DNA from: Pseudomonadota bacterium
GTDB taxonomy: Bacteria > Pseudomonadota > Alphaproteobacteria > Rhizobiales > Tepidamorphaceae
DNA length: 6,511 bases
Direction of reading: 5' to 3'
Assembly: GCA_023435545.1 (NCBI GenBank)
Contig: JAEYRQ010000415.1
Location: 1 to 6,511 of the forward strand
In this document: positions 1 to 6,511 of the stretch, piece by piece
Numbering within the stretch: the first letter of the stretch is position 1
Layout of the letters: every line of letters starts with the position of its first letter
Position numbers and translations under genes: made by a program
Notes under the pieces: model-generated
The model's input: only the letters and a program-made list of their open reading frames with translations
Database searches by the model: none
Told to the model about the DNA's origin: nothing

Positions 1-701
1 TCGACGAGGTGGAGGAAGCGGGATTCGCCGGGCCGAACCATCATCGCTTCCACCGTCCCCATGACCGGGTCCCCGACGATCGCCAGTTCGTCGGTGCCGG
101 TTGCGAGCAGGAGTTCGGGCAGGGGGCTCGAGGCAACGATCGCATCGAGATTGCCATCGGTCAGCGCCGTCTTCAGCGCCGACTCGTCGGCGAAGTCCCG
201 AACGCTCGCGTGCTGGAAGACCTGGCCGGCGACGAACTGGGATACGGTTCCGGCAACGACGCCGACGGTCTTGCCCTCGGCGTCGAGGCTGGCGAGCTCC
301 GGCGCGGCGCCGTCCTCGGTGCGCGCAAGCACGTTGACCTCGGACTTCGAGTAGGGCTTCGAGAACAGGCCGAGCTTGGCGCGCGGCATCGTCACCGACA
401 GGCCCGAGATGATGATGTCGGCGTCGTGCGCCAGGAGGGCAGGAATGAGATCCGGCAAGGGCCGCCGCACGAACTCCGCCCTGACGCCGAGGTCGGTCGC
501 AAGGCGGGTGGCAAGGTCGATCTCGAAGCCGATCGGATCGCCGTCCTCGTCAACCATCACATAGGGCACGAAGGTCTCGGACACGATGCCGACCTTCAGT
601 GTTCCGCGCGCCATCACGTCTTCGAAGGTACCGGCGGATGCGACTGGCGCCGCCAGAAGCGCGATCAGACCCAGCGCCCGCGCGAATGCCGTACCGAACA
701 T
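1..701 (-). CDS. Amino-acid-type ABC transporter substrate-binding protein (family 3), partial, C-terminus beyond the left edge
   Basis: Periplasmic binding protein that would deliver a small polar solute to an ABC importer. The start is the ATG at 701-699, preceded by a strong Shine-Dalgarno GGAGAGG (712-706); 233 codons are visible with no stop before the edge. Residues 1-23 are a signal peptide (hydrophobic core ALGLIALLAA, cleavage after ASA). The mature part matches the SBP_bac_3 fold: LKVGIV near 35-40, a PIGFEIDLA motif at 56-64, then IISGLSVTMPR (97-107) with the carboxylate-binding Arg107, and FSKPY at 113-117. The second lobe has VGVVAGTVS (147-154) and LDAIVAS (185-191). In classical members of the family the last position of that motif is an Asp that binds the ligand's amino group; here it is Ser191, so the ligand may not be an ordinary alpha-amino acid. 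The permease and ATPase genes are not in view and may lie to the left. Family assignment is firm; substrate is unknown. Confidence 0.93.
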   Translation of the reverse strand, partial: MFGTAFARALGLIALLAAPVASAGTFEDVMARGTLKVGIVSETFVPYVMVDEDGDPIGFEIDLATRLATDLGVRAEFVRRPLPDLIPALLAHDADIIISGLSVTMPRAKLGLFSKPYSKSEVNVLARTEDGAAPELASLDAEGKTVGVVAGTVSQFVAGQVFQHASVRDFADESALKTALTDGNLDAIVASSPLPELLLATGTDELAIVGDPVMGTVEAMMVRPGESRFLHLV

Positions 702-899
702 GCCACCTCTCCCTGTCGTTCATGGACGATCGTCGGACCCATCACTAGAAGCAATGTGTTGACGCTGTCTTATCGGGTATCCAAACATTCTCATGTGCTC
801 CCAGGCGCCGATGTCGCCCGCATTTCGATGCGCCCGGTAACGCGACCTTAAGCGCCGCTGGTGAATGAGTTGCCTGACGAACACCAAAGGGAGGTCGAG
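702..899. promoter_or_regulatory. Divergent intergenic region between the ABC binding protein and the glycine-zipper gene
   Basis: About 200 bp that must hold the promoters of both flanking genes. For the plus-strand gene the only good -35 match is TTGACG at 759-764; downstream hexamers at suitable spacing (for example AAACAT at 783-788) are poor, so the promoter is tentative. On the minus side, a perfect 10-bp palindrome GACGATCGTC (725-734) sits just upstream of the binding-protein ribosome site and could be an operator, although a 10-bp palindrome can occur by chance. No terminator, RNA gene or coding sequence is recognised here. Confidence 0.35.
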
Positions 900-1367
900 A
901 TGACCAAGCAGTTCGGCCTGCGCGCCATGGTTCTGGGTGCGGCGGCGTGTGTGGCGCTGTCGGGCATGACCGGACCGGCGGCCGCATCGAAGACCGGTGA
1001 CAAGGTCGCTGCCGGCGTTGCCGGCGCGGTGATCGGCGGCATCATCGGCGCCGCCGCGGCCAACGCGTCGAAGTATCCGCCGGCTCCCTCGTACCGACCC
1101 TATCAGCCCTACCAGCCTGGCTACGCGCCCGCGCCCTATCCGACCACATCGCCGGTCCAGACCTGTGTCGGCTACGGCAACAAGTACTCGCAGAAGAGCG
1201 GCGCGCTCGGTATCCGGCTGGACAGCGTCGTGTCGGTGACACCGACCGCCTACAACCAGACCGTGGTCGGCGCCTACATGACCGTGCTGTGGTCCGGCAC
1301 CCAGCGGACGGCCTACGTCACCTGCACGGTGACCAACGGCGTCGTGACATCCTGGCTGGTTGCCTGA
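900..1367 (+). CDS. Small exported glycine-zipper protein with Tyr/Pro-rich linker
   Basis: A 155-residue protein of unknown function. The ATG at 900 is chosen over an in-frame GTG at 861 because a strong ribosome site AAGGGAGG (887-894) lies 5 nt before it and it gives an immediate signal peptide: basic start (K3, R8), hydrophobic stretch 9-21, likely cleavage after AAA at 27-29. Residues 37-56 form a glycine zipper (Gly42, Gly46, Gly50 spaced GxxxGxxxG) of the sort found in outer-membrane or membrane-inserting 17-kDa-antigen-like and Gly-zipper-2TM proteins. Residues 59-83 are a low-complexity linker rich in Tyr, Pro and Gln. The C-terminal part (86-155) looks beta-rich and carries Cys89 and Cys142, which could form a disulfide. 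Cys17 is not in a proper lipobox, so a lipoprotein is unlikely. It probably acts in the envelope. It stands alone, convergent with the IclR gene, and no partner is evident. Confidence 0.85.
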   Translation: MTKQFGLRAMVLGAAACVALSGMTGPAAASKTGDKVAAGVAGAVIGGIIGAAAANASKYPPAPSYRPYQPYQPGYAPAPYPTTSPVQTCVGYGNKYSQKSGALGIRLDSVVSVTPTAYNQTVVGAYMTVLWSGTQRTAYVTCTVTNGVVTSWLVA

Positions 1368-1393
1368 CCTCGAGTCGGGCCGGCGGGTCAGGC
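1362..1393. terminator. Inverted repeat spanning both convergent stop codons; possible bidirectional terminator
   Basis: GCCTGACC (1362-1369) and GGTCAGGC (1386-1393) are perfect 8-bp inverted arms around a 16-nt G+C-rich loop. The TGA stops of the glycine-zipper gene and the IclR gene lie inside the two arms. Only 20 bp separate the genes, so any terminator must sit here. There is no T-tract on either side, so this is not a canonical intrinsic terminator. Part of the symmetry follows from both genes ending in GCC-TGA. Confidence 0.3.
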
Positions 1394-2173
1394 CGGGCGA
1401 TAGCCGAGCAGCCTGGAGATATCGCGCCCAGCGCGCGTCACCGCCGCGATCTGCTCGGCGGTCGGCGGGTCGGAGATGTACTGCACCGAATCGACGATGG
1501 CGATGATACCGGTGAGCTGGCCGCCACCGTCGAGGATCGGTGCAGCCAGCGCCGTCAACCCTATCGTGATCTCATTGGCTGCGGCCGCCCAGCCGCGGGC
1601 CCTAACACGGTCGAGTTCGGCCGCGAGCAGTGCCGGATCGGTGATGGTCCTGTCGGTATGCCGCTCGAGCGTCCCGGCTAGCGTGGTGCGTCGCAGCTCC
1701 TCGTCGCCGAATGCCAGCGCCACCTTGCCCTGCGCGGTCGAGTGGAAACCGATCACCGAGCCCACCTTCACGCCAATCTCCAGTGCGGACTTGCCGGTAA
1801 GCATCGCCAGGATGTGCACCCCGTCCGGCTCGGCCTGCGACAGCACCACGGGATTGCCGAGCTGTTCCCGCAGCTCGCGCATCACCGGCCGCGCGACCGA
1901 GGTCAGCTCGAAATTGTCGGATACCGCCCGGCCGAGCGCGATCAGCCGGGTGCTGACCTTGTAACGTTCGGTGTCCTCCTCGCGGATGATGTAACCGGCG
2001 GCGAGCAGGGTCTGCAGATGCCGGTGCATTCGGCTCTTGGTGGTCTCGAAGGCCTTGGCGAGTTCGGTCACGCCGACGGCCGCCTGGCGCTCAGCGAGGA
2101 ACTCGAGGATTTCGAGCGCAAAGACGACGGCCTGCACGCCGCTGCCGCGCGGGGAGCCGGAGATGCGGGGCAT
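1388..2173 (-). CDS. IclR-family transcriptional regulator
   Basis: A 261-residue cytoplasmic DNA-binding regulator of normal family length. The N-terminal winged helix-turn-helix covers about 13-75: helices around VVFALEILEFLAER, then VGVTELAKAF (33-42), then a recognition helix near TTKSRMHRHLQTLL (44-57) followed by the wing (YIIREEDTERYKVS). The effector-binding domain runs from about 88 to 258 and shows family hallmarks: VGSVIGFHSTAQGKVALAF, GWAAAANEITIGLTALAAPI and LTGIIAIVDSVQYIS. The ATG at 2173 is the only start before an in-frame stop upstream (2201-2203), although it has no clear ribosome site. The gene is transcribed away from the TAXI transporter operon across a 216-bp shared region, the usual arrangement for a local regulator. 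Control of that operon and of itself is inference; members of the family can repress or activate, and the inducer here is unknown. Confidence 0.95.
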   Translation of the reverse strand: MPRISGSPRGSGVQAVVFALEILEFLAERQAAVGVTELAKAFETTKSRMHRHLQTLLAAGYIIREEDTERYKVSTRLIALGRAVSDNFELTSVARPVMRELREQLGNPVVLSQAEPDGVHILAMLTGKSALEIGVKVGSVIGFHSTAQGKVALAFGDEELRRTTLAGTLERHTDRTITDPALLAAELDRVRARGWAAAANEITIGLTALAAPILDGGGQLTGIIAIVDSVQYISDPPTAEQIAAVTRAGRDISRLLGYRPA

Positions 2174-2292
2174 GGGATCGGCTTCGATGCGGGGTTGCGA
2201 TCAATAGATCAGTGTTGCGGAGATCGTAACCGCTCTGCCGGCTGCTGGAAAGTCCCCGCCATTCTCGAGGCAGCGATGTGCGACCGTTCATG

Positions 2293-2320
2293 TTGCCAGC
2301 GACGGCCCGGCTGGTAAATT
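2293..2320 (+). promoter_or_regulatory. Candidate sigma-70-type promoter of the TAXI TRAP operon
   Basis: TTGCCA (2293-2298, five of six matches to the -35 consensus) is followed after 16 bp by TAAATT (2315-2320, four of six matches to the -10 consensus). Transcription would begin near 2327, giving a leader of about 60 nt before the ATG at 2390. The -10 box overlaps the first copy of a 12-bp direct repeat, a position where a bound regulator would block polymerase. Confidence 0.5.
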
Positions 2321-2327
2321 GGCTCAC
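2316..2327. repeat. Direct repeat copy 1 (AAATTGGCTCAC), candidate operator
   Basis: This copy matches copy 2 at 11 of 12 positions. It overlaps the -10 box and the predicted transcription start of the TAXI operon. It is a candidate binding site for the adjacent IclR regulator; that link is inferred from position only. Confidence 0.5.
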
Positions 2328-2357
2328 AGTCCCATCGGGCTCGACGAAAAACCCAGA

Positions 2358-2369
2358 AAATTGGCCCAC
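2358..2369. repeat. Direct repeat copy 2 (AAATTGGCCCAC), candidate operator
   Basis: This copy begins exactly 42 bp after copy 1, close to four helical turns, so both copies face the same side of the DNA. It lies in the predicted leader, 8 bp before the ribosome site GGAGGA (2378-2383) of the TAXI gene. Confidence 0.5.
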
Positions 2370-2389
2370 TTCCACTCGGAGGAATTTAT

Positions 2390-3343
2390 ATGCGTCTTTT
2401 GAAGCGCCCGTTCCTGATTGCTGCCGGCGCCGCCGCGATCATTGCCGCGCCGGTCACCGCCAAGGCGGTCGAGTACATCAACATCCTCACCGGCGGCCAG
2501 GCCGGCGTCTACTATCCGCTCGGCGTCGCCATGGAGAAGCTGTTCGCCGCCGAGATTCCGGACGTCCAGCCCTCGGTGCAATCGACCAAGGCGTCGGTGG
2601 AGAACCTCAATCTGCTGCAGGACGGCAAGGGCGAGATCGCGCTGGCGCTCGGCGATTCGGTCGCGCTTGCGTGGGAGGGCGACGCGGACGCGGGTTTCAA
2701 GGCGCCGCTCGACAAGCTGCGGGGGATCGGCGCGATCTATCCGAACTACATCCAGATCGTCGCCTCGAAGGAGTCCGGCATCAAGACGCTCGCGGACCTG
2801 AAGGGCAAGCGGCTCTCCGTCGGCGCGCCGCGCTCCGGCACCGAGCTCAATGCCCGGGCGATCCTCGGAGCCGCCGGCATCAGCTACGACGATCTCGGCA
2901 AAGTTGAGTACCTGCCCTTCGCCGAATCCGTCGAGCTCATGAAGAACCGCCAGCTCGACGCCACGCTTCAGTCGGCAGGGCTCGGTGTCGCCTCCATCCG
3001 CGATCTCGCCACCTCGGTCGACATCGTCGTGGTCGAGGTGCCTGCCGAGGATGTGGAGAAGATCGGTTCGCCTTACATCTCCGCGACCATCCCCGCCGGC
3101 ACCTACACCGGCCAGGACGCGGATGTCGCCACCGCGGCGGTCATCAACTTCCTGGTGACGCATTCGGACGTCTCGGAGGACGTGGCCTATGGCATGACCA
3201 AGGCGATCTTCGAGAACCTCGACCAGATGGTCGCCGCGCATTCGGCCGCAAGGGCGATCTCGCTGGAGAACGCGCCGAAGGATTCGCCGATCCCGCTGCA
3301 TCCGGGCGCCGAGAAGTACTACAAGGAAAAGGGCGCGATGTAG
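2390..3343 (+). CDS. TAXI-family TRAP transporter solute-binding protein
   Basis: A 317-residue periplasmic binding protein of the TAXI branch of TRAP transporters; it captures solute for the membrane protein encoded next. The ATG at 2390 has an excellent ribosome site GGAGGA (2378-2383), 6 nt away. Residues 1-26 are a signal peptide (two Lys/Arg, hydrophobic 8-20, cleavage after AKA). Family signatures follow in order: ILTGGQAGVYYPLG (32-45), STKASVEN (65-72), a G-D-S segment at 88-90, and SVGAPRSGTE (143-152) with the typical ligand-contact loop. Length is normal for the family and there is no break. A characterised Thermus thermophilus member binds glutamate/glutamine, but TAXI ligands vary and the substrate cannot be read here. 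It is first in the operon, behind the promoter and twin repeats, and separated from the permease gene by a hairpin-bearing spacer, which may let it be made in excess over the membrane part. Confidence 0.95.
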   Translation: MRLLKRPFLIAAGAAAIIAAPVTAKAVEYINILTGGQAGVYYPLGVAMEKLFAAEIPDVQPSVQSTKASVENLNLLQDGKGEIALALGDSVALAWEGDADAGFKAPLDKLRGIGAIYPNYIQIVASKESGIKTLADLKGKRLSVGAPRSGTELNARAILGAAGISYDDLGKVEYLPFAESVELMKNRQLDATLQSAGLGVASIRDLATSVDIVVVEVPAEDVEKIGSPYISATIPAGTYTGQDADVATAAVINFLVTHSDVSEDVAYGMTKAIFENLDQMVAAHSAARAISLENAPKDSPIPLHPGAEKYYKEKGAM

Positions 3344-3529
3344 CGCCGCGGACGTGCCGGTCGCCGAGCAGCCCCGTGCCGGGTACTGCATGGTGATCGA
3401 ACCGCAGCGCACTGCGATGGCCGGGTCCGCCCCGGCCATCGATGCTTCCCGGCGCGGTGCGACGAGAGCCGGGAGAACTGATCCGACCGGCCAGCACGAC
3501 ACAGCGCTGCCGGCAGCCGGGGACACCGC
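3344..3529 (+). other. Non-coding spacer between the binding-protein and permease genes
   Basis: This is a long gap for genes of one transporter. It holds the strong hairpin at 3415-3441. It also holds outer arms that can pair around it: GCCGGG (3378-3383) with CCCGGC (3448-3453), and GCAT (3388-3391) with ATGC (3442-3445). A perfect palindrome GCTGCCGGCAGC (3506-3517) lies just ahead of the permease ribosome site. No clear second promoter is seen. The folded RNA may protect or process the upstream message, or partly terminate transcription. Confidence 0.6.
3415..3441. repeat. Perfect 11-bp hairpin, REP-like intergenic palindrome
   Basis: CGATGGCCGGG (3415-3425), loop TCCGC, CCCGGCCATCG (3431-3441). 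The arms are perfectly complementary. No T-run follows, so it is not a standard intrinsic terminator. The ATGGCCGGG/CCCGGCCAT core resembles palindromes I recall as dispersed between genes in Rhizobiales genomes; that it is one of those is inference. Confidence 0.7.
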
Positions 3530-5635
<2,106 letters not shown>

Positions 5636-5638
5636 GCC

Positions 5639-6010
5639 ATGGCGCTCTGCCTCGCCGGCGCAGCGGTGCTGGCGCGGATCGCCGCCACCGCCTTCACACT
5701 GTCGTGGACGCACACGGTGGAGCGGATCCCCTGGCAGGAGGACTGGCGGATCGAAGACGGTGGGCTCGTGCTTGAGACCGTGCGGCTGAAGGGGTCCGGC
5801 GCCGGCATGGAGCCCGCCCCGAAGGCGCGGCTCGTCGACGGCTGGTATGTGTGGCAACCACAGGGCGACATCCGCACGGAATTCGTGCTGCGCCGGGCCG
5901 ACACCGCGATTGCCGGCGACTGGAGCCTGTGCACCGAGGCCGAGGGCTGCCACAGTCTCGCCGAGTTCATCGGGGCGGCGGACCCGGTTCGGCTGTACGC
6001 CTGCCCGTGA
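5639..6010 (+). CDS. DUF1850 family protein, TAXI-TRAP companion
   Basis: A 123-residue protein with features of the DUF1850 family: a Trp-His-Thr-Val-Glu segment (23-28), PWQEDW (31-36), GSGAGM (52-57), DGWYVW (67-72), and Cys98/Cys104 in a C-x5-C pattern. Members are found next to TAXI-type TRAP transporters, but their role is not established. A hydrophobic N-terminus (2-19) suggests export or membrane anchoring; Cys5 is not in a convincing lipobox. The ATG lies 3 bp after the permease TGA and in the same frame, with no strong ribosome site, so translation is probably coupled to the permease. The reading frame is intact. A periplasmic role such as helping the binding protein dock or mature is only speculation. 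Cys98, Cys104 and Cys122 could support a disulfide. Confidence 0.88.
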   Translation: MALCLAGAAVLARIAATAFTLSWTHTVERIPWQEDWRIEDGGLVLETVRLKGSGAGMEPAPKARLVDGWYVWQPQGDIRTEFVLRRADTAIAGDWSLCTEAEGCHSLAEFIGAADPVRLYACP

Positions 6011-6198
6011 GTCGCGTCCGACCCGAACGGGCGGTTCGGAGCACGACCCGCGGGGGAAGGCAGATGGCAACCGGCATCCATTTCCGGAGGCCGGCCAGGC
6101 GACCAAATCTTACACTTTGTACCTCGGCGGGGGACAGTTCTGCGACATCGGGCGTTCAGGTTGGCGGTCATCCCATGACGCCAACACGGAGCGTTGCG
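6011..6198 (+). other. Intergenic region after the TAXI operon
   Basis: Soon after the DUF1850 stop there is a short hairpin, CCGAAC (6023-6028), loop GGGCG, GTTCGG (6034-6039). It has no T-run and could be a weak terminator. Further on, the unusually A+T-rich patch around 6104-6122 contains TACACT (6111-6116, four of six matches to a -10 box) without a matching -35. It is the likeliest promoter position for the following gene, but only tentatively. Nothing coding is supported. Confidence 0.3.
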
Positions 6199-6507
6199 AT
6201 GCGGAGACGGATGCGAAGTCAGAAGGAACACCTGATCACGGCGGCGATGCTGGCCGCCTTGAGCGCAGTGACGTTTGCGATCCTGCCGGCGAGCGCCCAA
6301 CAGACCGGAAGCCTCGACCGGGAGATGCGCCAGGCGATCCGCAACGCCTGTTCGGCCGACTACCGCCAGTTCTGCAGGTCCGTGAGGCCGGGCGACGGCC
6401 GCATCGCTGCCTGCTTCATGGACAATGCTGCCAGCCTGTCGGATCCGTGCCGCGCGGCGCTCAGCAGCTTGATCGAACAGCAACCTCCATCTCCGCCGCC
6501 CGGCTGA
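6199..6507 (+). CDS. Small exported cysteine-rich repeat protein
   Basis: A 102-residue protein of unknown function. The start is placed at the ATG at 6199, which has a GGAG ribosome site (6188-6191) 7 nt away. In-frame ATGs at 6175 and 6211 are alternatives; all give the same mature protein. The N-terminus is strongly basic (RRRMRSQK), then hydrophobic 12-29, then a cleavage site after ASA (31-33), i.e. a signal peptide. The mature chain has four cysteines, 51, 59, 72 and 84, spaced C-x7-C-x12-C-x11-C, with the VRPGDGRIAAC core typical of the cysteine-rich (GLG1-like) repeat found in many short alphaproteobacterial exported proteins. Two disulfides in the periplasm are likely. A Pro-rich tail ends the protein. 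Co-transcription with the TAXI operon is doubtful because about 190 bp intervene. Confidence 0.8.
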   Translation: MRRRMRSQKEHLITAAMLAALSAVTFAILPASAQQTGSLDREMRQAIRNACSADYRQFCRSVRPGDGRIAACFMDNAASLSDPCRAALSSLIEQQPPSPPPG

Positions 6508-6511
6508 TCAC

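Larger units (their letters stand above)
2174..2389. promoter_or_regulatory. Divergent regulatory region between the IclR gene and the TAXI operon
   Basis: Contains the elements listed separately for the operon (promoter and twin repeats). Towards the IclR gene there is a weak candidate promoter on the minus strand: TTACGA (2229-2224), 17 bp, TATTGA (2206-2201), three matches of six in each box. Its -10 overlaps a near-palindrome GATC-AATA-GATC (2199-2210), which would suit autoregulation, but the evidence is thin. No coding sequence is supported here. Confidence 0.4.

Noticed and set aside
9..851. Long open frame on the plus strand opposite the ABC binding protein gene
   Set aside because: The minus strand encodes a clear family-3 binding protein with signal peptide and ribosome site. 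The plus frame gives an Arg/Gly-rich, motif-free protein typical of the shadow of a G+C-rich gene.
861..899. Upstream GTG start extending the glycine-zipper protein by 13 residues
   Set aside because: The extension is charged and would precede the signal peptide, and the strong ribosome site at 887-894 fits the ATG at 900.
948..950. Cys17 of the glycine-zipper protein as a lipoprotein anchor
   Set aside because: The residues before it (AAA) do not make a proper lipobox, and a good signal peptidase I site follows at 27-29.
6023..6039. Hairpin after the DUF1850 stop as a true intrinsic terminator
   Set aside because: The stem is only 6 bp and no T-run follows, so I mention it only as a weak possibility.
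5851..6198. Long N-terminal extension of the Cys-rich protein back to 5851
   Set aside because: It overlaps the DUF1850 gene in another frame, is Arg-rich and unstructured, and would bury an evident signal peptide.

Overview
The window is G+C-rich (roughly two thirds by eye), tightly packed, and reads as chromosomal DNA of an alphaproteobacterium, probably of the Hyphomicrobiales/Rhizobiales type. The basis is codon bias, the protein families present (TAXI-type TRAP transporter with DUF1850, IclR regulator, Gly-zipper and Cys-rich-repeat exported proteins) and a GGCCGGG/CCCGGCC intergenic palindrome of a kind I recall as frequent in that group. The genus cannot be named from the sequence. No tRNA, rRNA, CRISPR, IS element or integrase is visible.

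Layout, left to right. (1) 1-701, minus strand: the N-terminal 233 codons of a periplasmic family-3 (amino-acid-type ABC) solute-binding protein, running off the left edge. (2) 702-899: divergent intergenic region. (3) 900-1367, plus: a small exported protein with a glycine zipper, a Tyr/Pro/Gln linker and a two-cysteine C-terminal part. (4) 1388-2173, minus: a complete IclR-family transcription regulator, convergent with gene 3. (5) 2174-2389: divergent regulatory region with a good promoter candidate and two nearly identical 12-bp direct repeats 42 bp apart. (6) 2390-6010, plus: a complete TAXI TRAP transporter operon consisting of the TAXI solute-binding protein, a 186-bp spacer with a strong hairpin, the fused 4TM/12TM membrane protein, and a DUF1850 protein starting 3 bp after its stop codon. 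(7) 6199-6507, plus: a small exported protein with one four-cysteine repeat.

How it fits together: the TAXI protein binds an unknown, probably organic-anion or amino-acid-like, solute in the periplasm and hands it to the fused membrane protein, which imports it using an ion gradient. The DUF1850 protein is a recurrent but uncharacterised companion of such systems. The divergent IclR regulator is the obvious candidate to control the operon, and the twin repeats at the promoter are candidate binding sites. The left-edge ABC binding protein belongs to a separate uptake system. The two small exported proteins are probably independent envelope proteins.

The most interesting points are the twin repeats at the IclR/TAXI promoter, the REP-like hairpin between the TAXI and permease genes, the DUF1850 partner, and the loss of the usual ligand-binding Asp in the ABC binding protein. 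I see no clearly new class of system; the least understood part is the TAXI-TRAP-DUF1850 module.
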